The notes beneath the pieces were generated by a model that worked only from the letters and a program-made list of their open reading frames with translations, did not search any database and was not told the origin of the DNA. This document shows positions 6,796 to 15,773 of a stretch of DNA of 39,755 bases, one piece after another. Source of the DNA: Opitutaceae bacterium. Lineage in GTDB: Bacteria; Verrucomicrobiota; Verrucomicrobiia; Opitutales; Opitutaceae. The stretch covers positions 1-39,755 of the forward strand of contig JABIRI010000170.1 in assembly GCA_018667915.1 (NCBI GenBank), written 5' to 3'. The position numbers were made by a program, and so were the translations under genes. Within the stretch, counting starts at the first letter, position 1; every line of letters begins with the position of its first letter.

Positions 6796-9102
6796 ATGTC
6801 TGCCACTAAGTCACCTCCACTTCCTGACGCCGAGCCGCCTCGGAAGCTGCTGAATATTTCCCGGGGCGCCCCCTCAGAAAAAGCCGTCGGCACGACGGCA
6901 GTGGTGAATTCGATGAAGCATATCCAGGCGCAGGCAGGCCTGGCGCGCGGCACCTCCGCACTCTTACGGGCGAATCAAAAAGGCGGGTTCGATTGCCCAA
7001 GCTGCGCGTGGCCCGATCCCGACGGCGAACGCTCCAGTTTCGAGTTCTGCGAAAATGGCGCCAAAGCCATCGCGACCGAAACCACCAAAAAGCGCGCGGA
7101 CGCCGATTTCCTCACCCGATATTCCGTCGCCGAACTCGGCGAAATGTCCGACTTCGTGCTCAACGATGCCGGTCGCCTCACCGAGCCGATGTTGCTCGAT
7201 GTCGCATCGACCCACTACCAACCCATATCATGGGAAACGGCGTTCAATCTGATCGCAAAAGAGCTCAACGCCTGCGCCACGCCCGACGATGCGATCTTCT
7301 ACACGTCGGGTCGCGCGAGCAACGAAGCGGCCTTTCTCTACCAACTTTTTGTTCGGCAATTTGGCACCAACAATCTGCCCGACTGCTCCAACATGTGCCA
7401 TGAGTCCAGTGGCGCCGCGCTGAATCAGACCATTGGGATCGGAAAAGGCACCGTAACGCTGGAAGACATTGAACACACCGACTGTGTTATGGTCATCGGG
7501 CAAAATCCCGGCACCAATCATCCACGCATGCTCACTTCTCTGGAGCAGACCGTGCTGAACGGCGGCAAGATCGTCTCCGTGAACCCGCTACTCGAAACGG
7601 GCGTCAAGGCGTTCGCTCACCCCCAGAAAATTTCCGGCATCCTCGGGCAAGCTACCCCGCTGCAATCCGTCCACGTGCCCGTGCGATTAAACGGTGACCT
7701 TCCCTTCATCAAGGGGCTGCTCAAGTGCGTGCTTGAAGCCGAGCATGCGCGTCCCAGAACTATCGTAGATCACACGTTTATCTCCGAACACACGGCCGGC
7801 TACGAAACCATGATCGCCGATCTCGCCCAAGTCAGTTGGGCGGAAATCACCGATCAATCCGGCGTAACCGAATCCCAGATCCGCGAAGCCGCGGCGGTGT
7901 TTATCGAGGCGAAGGAGTGTATCACCTGCTGGGCCATGGGACTCACGCAACATCACAACGCGGTCGAAACGATTCGCGAACTGGTAAACCTGCACCTCCT
8001 AACGGGAAAAATCGGTCGACCGCGCAGTGGGCTGTGCCCCGTGCGTGGCCACAGCAACGTGCAAGGCGATCGCACGATGGGAATCTGGGAACGCCCAGCT
8101 ACCACGTTTCTCGATAAACTTGATGCGGAATTCGATTTCACCTCTCCCCGTGAATTCGGCTACGACACCGTCGAAGCAATCGAAGCCATGCATGAGGGCA
8201 AAGGGCGCGTCTTCTTCGCCTTGGGTGGAAACTTCCTCTCGGCCTCACCCGATACCCATTTCACCGCCGCCGCCCTTCGGCGCTGTGAGCTCACCGTTCA
8301 AGTCTCCACGAAACTCAATCGCGGCCACTTGGTGACCGGAAAACGCGCGCTCATTCTACCCTGTCTGGGCCGCACCGAAATCGATCGGCGCGGCGACCGG
8401 CCCCAATTTGTCACCGTCGAAAACTCGATGGGCGTGGTGCACAGTTCCCAAGGCAAACTCACCCCGGCTTCCGATGCGCTACTCAGCGAAGTGGCCATCG
8501 TGTGCCGTTTGGCCCAAGCCACTCTATGCGACAAAACCGCCACCCCGTGGAATAAGTTCGAACAGAACTACGACCTGATCCGCGAACGCATTGAGCGCGT
8601 GATTCCGGGCTTCGACAAATTCAACGTGCGCATCCATCACCCGGGCGGCTTTTATCTGCCCAATGCGGTGAAAGAACGCCGCTGGAATACCAAAACAGGC
8701 AAAGCGAATTTCACGAGTAACCCCCTCCAACCCCTGGTTCTCGAACCGGGTCAAATGCTGCTGCAGACCTTCCGCAGTCACGACCAATTCAACACCACGG
8801 TCTACGGCAACAACGACCGCTATCGCGGCATCACCAACGAACGACGCGTGATCTTCCTGAACCGCGAAGACATGGCCGAGCGGGGCCTGAAAGCGGAGCA
8901 ACCCGTCGATATCACAAGTTATTTTAAAGGAGAGACGCGAACCGCAAAACTGTTCCTAGCCATCCCTTACGACACCCCCAAAGGCTGCGCGGCGGCGTAT
9001 TATCCGGAAGCCAACGTGCTCGTCCCCATCCACGCCACCGCCAACATCAGCCGCACCCCGACTTCAAAATCAATCGTGATCACGGTGGCTGCTCACGAGT
9101 AG
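6796..9102 (+). CDS. molybdopterin oxidoreductase, FdhF/YdeP family
   Basis: A 768-residue molybdopterin enzyme of the YdeP/CbbBc-like branch related to formate dehydrogenase alpha subunits. The signature GFDCPSCAWPDP (C67, C70) and FCENG (C85) near the N-terminus suggest the iron-sulfur site typical of this branch. DCSNMCHESSG puts C201 before a His where formate dehydrogenases have their Mo-ligating Cys or Sec. Later segments include CPVRGHSNVQGDRTMG (near residue 413) and the C-terminal molydopterin dinucleotide-binding domain (LQTFRSHDQFNTTVYG). No Tat signal is visible, so it should be cytoplasmic. No FdhD, electron-transfer subunit or cofactor gene is next to it. Physiological activity is not established for this branch; formate oxidation is only a possibility. 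Confidence 0.88.
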   Translation: MSATKSPPLPDAEPPRKLLNISRGAPSEKAVGTTAVVNSMKHIQAQAGLARGTSALLRANQKGGFDCPSCAWPDPDGERSSFEFCENGAKAIATETTKKRADADFLTRYSVAELGEMSDFVLNDAGRLTEPMLLDVASTHYQPISWETAFNLIAKELNACATPDDAIFYTSGRASNEAAFLYQLFVRQFGTNNLPDCSNMCHESSGAALNQTIGIGKGTVTLEDIEHTDCVMVIGQNPGTNHPRMLTSLEQTVLNGGKIVSVNPLLETGVKAFAHPQKISGILGQATPLQSVHVPVRLNGDLPFIKGLLKCVLEAEHARPRTIVDHTFISEHTAGYETMIADLAQVSWAEITDQSGVTESQIREAAAVFIEAKECITCWAMGLTQHHNAVETIRELVNLHLLTGKIGRPRSGLCPVRGHSNVQGDRTMGIWERPATTFLDKLDAEFDFTSPREFGYDTVEAIEAMHEGKGRVFFALGGNFLSASPDTHFTAAALRRCELTVQVSTKLNRGHLVTGKRALILPCLGRTEIDRRGDRPQFVTVENSMGVVHSSQGKLTPASDALLSEVAIVCRLAQATLCDKTATPWNKFEQNYDLIRERIERVIPGFDKFNVRIHHPGGFYLPNAVKERRWNTKTGKANFTSNPLQPLVLEPGQMLLQTFRSHDQFNTTVYGNNDRYRGITNERRVIFLNREDMAERGLKAEQPVDITSYFKGETRTAKLFLAIPYDTPKGCAAAYYPEANVLVPIHATANISRTPTSKSIVITVAAHE

Positions 9103-9384
9103 AACTGAAACTGCGCGCTCAGCGAGCACGCCCTACACGCAATGCCTCCAAGAGGTAGGGCGGTTTGCTTCGCCATCTACATCCCTCGGGGAGAGATTCC
9201 GTCGCCGAAACCGCCGTTTCGTCCGGCAAGTCCATCGGGATGCATTATGCGCCGCCCAACTCACTTGGATGGCCCGCAAAAAGGCTGTCGGGGGTAAACC
9301 TTCGCTATCCGCGTGGAACCTAGAGTGAGAGCGGGTCACTTCGTCGATCGGGCGTTGCGCCCAAGCGATACCCAAAGAACTTAC
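9103..9384. other. intergenic region with palindromic repeat fragments
   Basis: Lies between convergent genes. It begins with GCGCGCTCAGCGAGC, which resembles the palindrome at 22908-22925, followed by a GGTAGGGCGGTTTGCTTCGCC element. No credible gene and no T-run terminator were seen. Confidence 0.5.
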
Positions 9385-10467
9385 CTACTTTTTTGCCGCA
9401 TCCGCCATGGCCTGAGCCTTGAGCGAAATTTCGGCGGACTTGAAAATGTGTTCTTGGGTCATCGCTTTGTCGGTGCCGTTGAGCAGGTCTAGGATCATTT
9501 CGCCAAAGAACGGAAACCCAACTTTGTCGGCACATTCGATGAGCTGTTGGTCTTCCCCATTCACGAGGTAGATACGATCGCGGGGATCGTTGGGTTGGAG
9601 TGGATCCCAATACTTGCGGATTTCCAACGTTCCCTTCGTGCCCACCACAAATGTCCGGCCATCGCCCCACACCGGGGACGCATCGGGGGTAAACCAATCC
9701 AAACGGTAGTAGCCCGAAGCGCCACTGCTCATGGTGTAGGACACTTCACCAAAGTCCTCGAATCCGGGATACTCGGGGCTGGCGTAATTGGCCACGCGAG
9801 CAAAGTTGATCGTCGCGTCATCCGAGCCCGTTAAAATCAGCAATTGATCGCATTGGTGGGAGCCGATGTCGGTTATAATTCCGCCATATCGCGCCTTGTC
9901 CCAGAACCAGTCGGGGCGGCTTTCGCGGGAGAGCCGATGCGGAGCGAGATTCATCACGTGCACGACATCACCTACCGCGCCGTCTTGGATAAGTTTCGTC
10001 GCCATCACCGCGGATTCCACGTGCAGGCGTTCACTGAAATAGACCATGTAACGGCGGCCGGTCTCCGCGACCTTGACGCGCACTTGCTCCAACTGCTCGA
10101 GCGTCGTGAACGGACACTTGTCGGTGAAGTAGTCCTTGCCCGCTTCCATCACTCGGATGCCGATGGCGGCCCGTTCGTTCGGAATTGCCGCTGCAGCGAC
10201 GAGCTTGATATCCGGATCGGCGAGCACGGCTTCGAACGATTCCACGACCGGCGTGCCGGGATGGCTCTCCAGAAATTTTGCGACCTTCTCCGGGTCGGGA
10301 TCGTAAACACATTTCAGTTCGGCGCCGGCTTCAATCAGTCCGTTGCATTGGCCAAAGATGTGACCGTGGTCGAGGAATGCGGCGGCGAAGTGAAACTCTC
10401 CGGGTTGAACGACCTTGGTCGTGTGTGCCGCCTTGGGCGCGTAATCGAATCCAGTTTTTGAAGCCAT
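9385..10467 (-). CDS. Gfo/Idh/MocA family oxidoreductase
   Basis: A 360-residue NAD(P)-dependent dehydrogenase of the Gfo/Idh/MocA family. The Rossmann half is seen as FHFAAAFLDHGHIFGQ, ELKCVYDPDPEKVAKFLE, PVVESFEAVLADPDIKLVAAAAIPN and AGKDYFTDKCPFTTLEQLEQV. The sheet half carries GGIITDIGSHQCDQLLILTG, where the D-x-GSHxxD pattern holds the usual catalytic His. The gene is divergent from rhaB across 262 bases, so it may share control with the rhamnose genes and act on a sugar or sugar acid. The substrate is not predictable from the sequence. Confidence 0.85.
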   Translation of the reverse strand: MASKTGFDYAPKAAHTTKVVQPGEFHFAAAFLDHGHIFGQCNGLIEAGAELKCVYDPDPEKVAKFLESHPGTPVVESFEAVLADPDIKLVAAAAIPNERAAIGIRVMEAGKDYFTDKCPFTTLEQLEQVRVKVAETGRRYMVYFSERLHVESAVMATKLIQDGAVGDVVHVMNLAPHRLSRESRPDWFWDKARYGGIITDIGSHQCDQLLILTGSDDATINFARVANYASPEYPGFEDFGEVSYTMSSGASGYYRLDWFTPDASPVWGDGRTFVVGTKGTLEIRKYWDPLQPNDPRDRIYLVNGEDQQLIECADKVGFPFFGEMILDLLNGTDKAMTQEHIFKSAEISLKAQAMADAAKK

Positions 10468-10634
10468 GGGATGAATAAAATTGGGGTAGCGTGGGAGTCG
10501 AGCAGATGAGTTGAAGGCGCGGTTGTCCAGCGCGGTTCACTTCGACGACCCACCAGATGTTTGAGGCGGATTCCGACGGAGATACCGACGGTAAGAGTCC
10601 TACCGAATGCGTTGGTTCGCTCGAGAATTTAAGC

Positions 10635-10725
10635 AAGATTGATTTGTCTCATTTATTATATATTTAAAGTCACTCTACGTATTCTATAGGAAGAGAAACC
10701 TGGGTATTATCCTAGGCTCACTTTA
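10635..10725 (+). promoter_or_regulatory. AT-rich putative promoter region upstream of rhaB
   Basis: An abrupt AT-rich stretch (TTTATTATATATTTAAAG around 10652-10669, then TATTCTATAGG near 10679) in otherwise GC-rich DNA between divergent genes. TATATT- and TATAGG-like -10 hexamers are present, but no well-spaced -35 box was found. Placement as a promoter is inference. Confidence 0.4.
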
Positions 10726-10729
10726 CCCC

Positions 10730-12169
10730 ATGCCACCCAAGTCTACTCCAGTTTATTGTGCCGCTGTTGACCTCGGCGCGACTTCCGGTCGCGTCATGGT
10801 CGGCACGTGGGCCAAGAATCGTCTTGAGCTCCGCGAAGTCCATCGCTTCCCCAACGGCGTGCGCCAAGTCGGCGACAACGCCTACTGGGACATCCCCGGA
10901 CTATGGGAACAGGTTCAACAGGGACTCGAGCTCGCTGCCCAAAGCCTCCCTGAGGGCGAGGAACTGGCGAGTGTCGGCGTCGATACTTGGGGCGTGGACT
11001 ACGTGCTCGTCGATGAATCGGGCCGTGCAGTTTATCCGACCCACGCCTACCGCGACAACCGCACGCAGGCCGGACTGAAGGCGTTGACCGACGATCCCAC
11101 CGCGCTGCGCAAGATCTACCGCACGACCGGCATTCCCGCGATTTTCCTCAACAGTTCTCTGCAACTCGCAGAGACGGTGGCAACCCATCCGGCCATCACG
11201 ACTACGGCCAAACGGTGTTTATTTCTGCCCGATTATTTCAATTTTCTGCTTTCGGGGAAATTAACCCATGGGCAATCAATAGCCGGCACCGCCCAACTGC
11301 TGAACGTGAAAACGGGTGGTTGGTCCCGCTCGGCGCTCAAACACTTCGGCCTGCCCGCCGGCTGGTTTTCACGCCCCCTGACTAGCGGCACTAAACTAGG
11401 ACGCGTTCGTAACATTCCGGCGCTCAAACGCACCCGCGTCATCTCGGTCCCCGGTCATGATACCACCTGTGCCTATGATGCGATTCCAGCTGCTGCCGAT
11501 GGCAGCGACATTCTGATCAGCTCGGGCACCTGGTCGCTCGTAGGCATGGAGAATGATCGCCCGTTGCTCAGCGACGACGCCATCGCTGCTCGCGTGGCTA
11601 ACGATCAAACGGGCCGGGGTGACTACCGTCCCCTCGTCAACGTAATCGGTCTCTGGTTATTGGAAGAGACGCTCCAGGATTTCAAATCCCGTCCGAGCAA
11701 AGCGTCCGAGTGGACCAAACTGATCAACGCCGCACGCGCTTTACCCACCTCGGAGCAGCTACTCGATGTCACCGATCCCGTCTTCGGTAATCCCGCATCC
11801 ATGCGTCAAGCAATTGACGCTCAGCTCAAACGCCGCCGGATCAAACCACCGGTCGATTTGCCCGCCTACGTTCGTCTGATCTGCGATTCCCTAGGCCAAG
11901 GTCACGCGGACGTAGTCGCAAACCTGGCCAAGCTCTCCGGCCGCACCTTCAAACGAATCATCATGGTGGGAGGCGGCTCTCAAAATGCCCTGCTCTGCCA
12001 AGCGACCGCCGACGCCGCCCAACTTCCCGTGATGTCCTGCCAGCTCGAAGGATCCGCGGTCGGTAATATGGCCAACCAACTCATCGCACTAGGTTCGGTG
12101 AAATGCCTCGCCGAATTCCGCCGTCATTTGACCAAACAACTCACCACGAAAATTTATCGCGCGCGGTAA
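10730..12169 (+). CDS. rhaB: rhamnulokinase
   Basis: A 479-residue FGGY-family sugar kinase. It phosphorylates L-rhamnulose to L-rhamnulose 1-phosphate. The N-terminal phosphate-binding loop is AAVDLGATSGRVMVG (residues 11-25). The rhamnulokinase-type features are VGVDTWGVDYVLVDESG, PTHAYRDNRT, SLQLAETV and LFLPDYFNFLLSG, followed by the second actin-like domain with VPGHDTTCAYDAIPA, SSGTWSLVGME and MVGGGSQNALLCQATADA. Length and layout match bacterial RhaB. The next gene is rhaA, 182 bases downstream. The aldolase, transporter and regulator of the pathway are not in the window. Confidence 0.93.
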   Translation: MPPKSTPVYCAAVDLGATSGRVMVGTWAKNRLELREVHRFPNGVRQVGDNAYWDIPGLWEQVQQGLELAAQSLPEGEELASVGVDTWGVDYVLVDESGRAVYPTHAYRDNRTQAGLKALTDDPTALRKIYRTTGIPAIFLNSSLQLAETVATHPAITTTAKRCLFLPDYFNFLLSGKLTHGQSIAGTAQLLNVKTGGWSRSALKHFGLPAGWFSRPLTSGTKLGRVRNIPALKRTRVISVPGHDTTCAYDAIPAAADGSDILISSGTWSLVGMENDRPLLSDDAIAARVANDQTGRGDYRPLVNVIGLWLLEETLQDFKSRPSKASEWTKLINAARALPTSEQLLDVTDPVFGNPASMRQAIDAQLKRRRIKPPVDLPAYVRLICDSLGQGHADVVANLAKLSGRTFKRIIMVGGGSQNALLCQATADAAQLPVMSCQLEGSAVGNMANQLIALGSVKCLAEFRRHLTKQLTTKIYRAR

Positions 12170-12207
12170 CCACTCCAGCGCACCATTCGAAACCTCAGAG
12201 CTTTCCT

Positions 12208-12242
12208 GTCCGCCATAGTCCCGCTTTGCGGGACGGAGGAGG
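12208..12242 (+). repeat. GTCCCGC hairpin repeat between rhaB and rhaA
   Basis: GTCCCGC, TTT, GCGGGAC forms a perfect seven-base stem (12218-12234), embedded in TCCGCCATAG and GGAGGAGG flanks. It is probably an intergenic repeat rather than a terminator, since no T-run follows. Confidence 0.55.
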
Positions 12243-12257
12243 AACGCCCGACATCGC

Positions 12258-12290
12258 CTCTCTCCTCTTACTCGTTCTCACGATCCTGCC
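12258..12290 (+). repeat. CTTACTCGTTCTC intergenic repeat, partial copy
   Basis: CTCCTCTTACTCGTTCTCACGATCCTGCC shares the core and right side of the copies at 49-90 and 6578-6628. Confidence 0.6.
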
Positions 12291-12351
12291 CCACCGCCCT
12301 GCCCCTCAGCTATTCCAACTTCGTAATTCGTAAATCGTAATTTCCCCAAAA

Positions 12352-13626
12352 ATGCCCTCCGCCAAAAACATTTCCGCCGCCTACAAACTCGCTAAGAACA
12401 CCTACGCCGAATTTGGCGTCGATACCGATAAGGCCATCCGCAAGGCCCTTGCCATTCCGATCTCCCTGCACTCCTGGCAGGCAGACGATGTGCGCGGTCT
12501 CGAGACACCCCGCGAGGGCCTCGATGGTGGTGGCATCATGGCCACCGGCGGTTACCCGGGGCGCGCGCGCAACGGCGACGAGATGCGCTCGGACCTCGCG
12601 AAGGTTCTAGATCTCCTCCCCGGCAAACAGCGCCTGAATCTCCACGCCTTCTATGCCGAAACGGGCAAGAAGGTCGTCGATCGCGATGCTCTCGAACCTC
12701 GTCACTTCAACCGCTGGTTGGACTGGGCCAAGAGCGAAAAGATCGGCCTCGACTTTAACCCAACCTATTTCGCCCATCCCCTCGCAAACGACGGCTACAC
12801 CCTTTCACATCGCGACAAAAAGATCCGCCAATTCTGGATCGATCATGCCCACGCCTCTCGCCGCATCTCGCAGCATTTTGGTAAGCAACTGAAGAGTCCC
12901 TGCATCAACAATCACTGGGTTCCAGACGGCGCTAAGGACGTGCCCGCCGACCGCTTCGGACCACGGCAACGTTTGCGTGATTCCTACGACGCTATCTTCG
13001 CCGATAAGAAGATCAATCGCACCCACTGCGTCGATGCCGTCGAGGGTAAGCTCTTCGGTCTCGGTAGCGAGGAATACGTCGTGGGCTCCCAAGAGTTCTA
13101 CTCCAACTATGCCCTCAGTCGAAACATGATGCTGTGTCTCGATCTTGGACACTTTCACCCGACCGAGTCCGTCGCTGATAAGGTGTCCACTCACCTGCAA
13201 TTCCACGAAAACCTACTCGTCCACACCAGCCGTCCCGTCCGCTGGGACAGCGATCACGTCGTCACACTCGACGACGCCGTGCGCAACTTTTTCCTCGAGA
13301 TTGCCCGCGGCAATGCCTGGAACCGCATCAACATCGCCCTCGATTTCTTCGACGCCTCCATCAACCGGATCGGCGCCTACGTCATCGGCACCCGAGCAAC
13401 TCGTCAGGCGATTCTCGCCGGTTTGCTCGATCCGTCCGCTCAACTCAAAGCTGCCGAAAAAACCGGACGCGGCCACGAGCGTCTCGCTCTCATGGAGCAC
13501 GCCCGCGCGCTGCCATGGGGTGCCGTTTGGGACGAGCTCTGCCAACGCGCCGGTGTTCCCGCCGGAGCCGATTGGCTCGCCGAAGTCGACACTTACGAAA
13601 AGGACGTGCTGTCCGGTCGCGATTGA
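12352..13626 (+). CDS. rhaA: L-rhamnose isomerase
   Basis: A 424-residue metal-dependent TIM-barrel isomerase of the E. coli RhaA type, which converts L-rhamnose to L-rhamnulose. Recognisable segments are ISLHSWQADDVRGLE near residue 37, GGGIMATGGYPGRARN near 60, LNLHAFYAETG, LDFNPTYFAHPLA, INNHWVPDGAKD and LGHFHPTESVADK, with late RPVRWDSDHVV. These hold the Glu, Asp and His metal-site candidates. Length equals the usual 410-425. It lies downstream of rhaB on the same strand. Its TGA stop directly abuts the stop of the convergent TfoX-like gene with no spacer. Confidence 0.94.
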   Translation: MPSAKNISAAYKLAKNTYAEFGVDTDKAIRKALAIPISLHSWQADDVRGLETPREGLDGGGIMATGGYPGRARNGDEMRSDLAKVLDLLPGKQRLNLHAFYAETGKKVVDRDALEPRHFNRWLDWAKSEKIGLDFNPTYFAHPLANDGYTLSHRDKKIRQFWIDHAHASRRISQHFGKQLKSPCINNHWVPDGAKDVPADRFGPRQRLRDSYDAIFADKKINRTHCVDAVEGKLFGLGSEEYVVGSQEFYSNYALSRNMMLCLDLGHFHPTESVADKVSTHLQFHENLLVHTSRPVRWDSDHVVTLDDAVRNFFLEIARGNAWNRINIALDFFDASINRIGAYVIGTRATRQAILAGLLDPSAQLKAAEKTGRGHERLALMEHARALPWGAVWDELCQRAGVPAGADWLAEVDTYEKDVLSGRD

Positions 13627-13983
13627 TCAGCGCTGTTTCTTCTTTTTCTTCGCCGAGGCTTTTGCTCGAGGATTGAAATCGAGCGCCGCCTTTATCCAAA
13701 ACCCCAGATCAGTCGAACTGCGCATCCCTTCGTCAAACACCCACAGGAATCCTTTCATCGGACGCCCGGTGAAGTCCATCGGTTCGGCGCCCGATTTCGA
13801 GAGCATCGTTTCGTAATCCTCCGGATCGAGCCGCACCATCAACCGGTCCTCGCTCACGCCGACTAGCATCTTCTCATTCACCATAAAACAGAGCCCTCCC
13901 ATCATTCGTTTCTCGTCCCAAGCGACGTCCCGGCCCTGTAGCTGTTTTCTCACCCGCTCCGCCATGTCTTCATCATACGCCAT
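13627..13983 (-). CDS. TfoX/Sxy N-terminal domain protein
   Basis: A 118-residue protein matching the TfoX N-terminal domain. The family signature reads as DMAERVRKQLQG, then KRMMGGLCFMVNEKMLVGV, RLMVRLDPEDYETML and FTGRPMKGFLWV. The C-terminal TfoX domain of the competence regulator is absent, as in many short homologues whose role is unknown. The C-terminus is a lysine-rich tail (AKASAKKKKKQR), possibly for nucleic-acid contact. The gene converges on rhaA with adjoining stop codons. A competence role should not be assumed. Confidence 0.8.
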   Translation of the reverse strand: MAYDEDMAERVRKQLQGRDVAWDEKRMMGGLCFMVNEKMLVGVSEDRLMVRLDPEDYETMLSKSGAEPMDFTGRPMKGFLWVFDEGMRSSTDLGFWIKAALDFNPRAKASAKKKKKQR

Positions 13984-14087
13984 CGGTCACCAAGCTACCC
14001 GAATGCTTAATTGGCGCTAGCCCAATCTGGAACCCATCCAAAATCGAAATTTTTAAGCGCCTTGGGTGCTCGTAATTCCACCCCCCC

Positions 14088-15584
14088 ATGTCTTCCCCCT
14101 CATCTGATGTCGTCCTGATCGGCAGCGGTATTATGTCCGCCACCATGGGCGTTTTACTCAAACGCTTGGATCCATCGCTCTCCATCACGGTTTTCGAGGT
14201 CGCCGACAGTTTAGCCCCGGAAGCATCCGACGGCTGGCACAACGCTGGCACCGGGCATGCCGGTATCTGCGAGCTCAGCTACACGCCGAACCTGGAGACC
14301 GACGGCACGGTCAACGTCGCGAAGGCGATCGATATTTTTCAGGAATTTGAATCGTCCCTCCAGTTTTGGTCTCAATCGGTGAAAGACGGCATCCTCGCTG
14401 AACCATCAAGTTTCATCAATCCGGTGCCCCATGTGAGTTTCGTGCGCACCGATGAACAAGTCGCCTACCTCAAGGCGCGTTACGCCGGATTGGCCGATCA
14501 TCACTTCTTCAAATCGATGGAGTTTTCGACCGATCCCAATACGATCGGCGAATGGGCGCCTCTGCTCACCGAAGCACGTGAAGACGAACCCGTTGCGGCC
14601 ACCAAAATGGACGGCGGCAGTGACGTGAATTTTGGCTCCATCGCGCGGCAACTCCTCGGTTGGTTGGAAAAACAAGATGGCTGCGAGGTGCTGCCCGGTC
14701 ACCGGGTCACTAATCTCGGACGCAACCCCGCAGGCGGCTGGTTCGTGCAGGCCCGTTACAATCGCAACGGCATCTATACCACTACGGATACGAAGTTCGT
14801 TTTCGTCGGAGCCGGTGGTGGCAGTATCCTTTTGTTACAAAAGGCCGGACTGCCCGAAGCCGACGGCTTGGGCGGATTTCCGATCGGCGGACAGTGGCTG
14901 GTCTGCGACAATCCGACCATTGTCGAGCGTCACCAAGCCAAGGTGTATGGGCAGGCCCTTGGCGCCGCGCCGACCATGGCGGTGCCTCATCTCGACACCC
15001 GAATCATCGACGGCAAAAAGAGCCTGCTCTTCGGTCCCTTTGCCGCCTGGACAACCAAGTTCCTGCACGAGCACGGCCGGGCGATGGATCTACCGCTTTC
15101 GATCAAACCGCACAATCTGATGACCTTGATCAAGATCGGCTGGGGCAACTTCGATCTCGTGAGATACATGATGCAACAAGGCACCCAAAGTGTGCGCGAC
15201 CGCATGGGTGTACTGCATGAATTCTACCCCGCTGCGCAGGAGAAGGACTGGAAACTCATCGATGCCGGCATCCGGGTCCAAGCGATCAAAAAAACCGACG
15301 GAGAAGCCGGCATCGTGCACTTCGGCACGGAAGTGCTCACCAGCGCCGATCGCAGTGTTTCGGCTCTTCTGGGTGCCTCTCCCGGTGCTTCGACATCCGT
15401 GCACATCGTGACTGAAGCCATCGAGAAAAGTTTCCCGCACCTTGTTGCCGGAGAGGAAGGCATCGCTCGCATGCGCCAAATTATTCCGAATTATGCGATG
15501 GATCTCAAATCGGACGATGCCGCCGCTTCGTTCGAAAACATCGCTCGCACCGCCCGCGACACGCTGGGTTTGACCCTCGATTAA
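14088..15584 (+). CDS. mqo: malate:quinone oxidoreductase
   Basis: A 498-residue FAD-dependent membrane-associated enzyme that oxidises malate to oxaloacetate and passes electrons to quinone. The N-terminal FAD fold is DVVLIGSGIMSATMGVLLKRL (residues 7-27 region), followed by family markers SDGWHNAGTGHAGICELSYT, FINPVPHVSFVR, KMDGGSDVNFGSIARQLL, FVGAGGGSILLLQKAGL, LLFGPFAAWTTKFL and the C-terminal LLGASPGASTSVHI. The length is typical. It is flanked by opposing genes and stands alone as a transcription unit. The leader before ATG is C-rich with no Shine-Dalgarno sequence. Confidence 0.95.
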   Translation: MSSPSSDVVLIGSGIMSATMGVLLKRLDPSLSITVFEVADSLAPEASDGWHNAGTGHAGICELSYTPNLETDGTVNVAKAIDIFQEFESSLQFWSQSVKDGILAEPSSFINPVPHVSFVRTDEQVAYLKARYAGLADHHFFKSMEFSTDPNTIGEWAPLLTEAREDEPVAATKMDGGSDVNFGSIARQLLGWLEKQDGCEVLPGHRVTNLGRNPAGGWFVQARYNRNGIYTTTDTKFVFVGAGGGSILLLQKAGLPEADGLGGFPIGGQWLVCDNPTIVERHQAKVYGQALGAAPTMAVPHLDTRIIDGKKSLLFGPFAAWTTKFLHEHGRAMDLPLSIKPHNLMTLIKIGWGNFDLVRYMMQQGTQSVRDRMGVLHEFYPAAQEKDWKLIDAGIRVQAIKKTDGEAGIVHFGTEVLTSADRSVSALLGASPGASTSVHIVTEAIEKSFPHLVAGEEGIARMRQIIPNYAMDLKSDDAAASFENIARTARDTLGLTLD

Positions 15585-15664
15585 TATCGATCGGGCCTTG
15601 CTGCTTTTATTGCCACAGAAGGCACAAAAAGCACATGAAGACGGGAGAACCCTTTCACGCAGTA

Positions 15665-15693
15665 AGCTCGGTTCGTAATTGAGCCTTTTTTTT
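15665..15693 (+). terminator. weak candidate terminator after mqo
   Basis: AGCTC, an 11-base loop and GAGC are followed by a run of eight T. The stem is only four or five pairs, so this is a tentative call; the T-run is the stronger sign. Just upstream, 15611-15640 holds CCACAGAAGGCACAAAAAGC, a phrase resembling verrucomicrobial intergenic repeats. Confidence 0.35.
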
Positions 15694-15773
15694 GCCTCTT
15701 GTGGCCAAATCTCTCAACCCGACTGAAGCCCAGCACTCAGCGGAGCGGACGGAGCCGGTCCCACCTTTTGCAA

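Noticed and set aside
7380-7410. Selenocysteine at the molybdenum ligand
   Set aside because: The codon is TGC (Cys201); no in-frame TGA occurs in the gene.
49-12290. CTCGTT repeats as a CRISPR array
   Set aside because: Copies are kilobases apart, differ in length and lack regular spacers; no cas gene is present.
15611-15693. Small gene downstream of mqo
   Set aside because: Only short frames with no start context; the region is repeat-like and T-rich.
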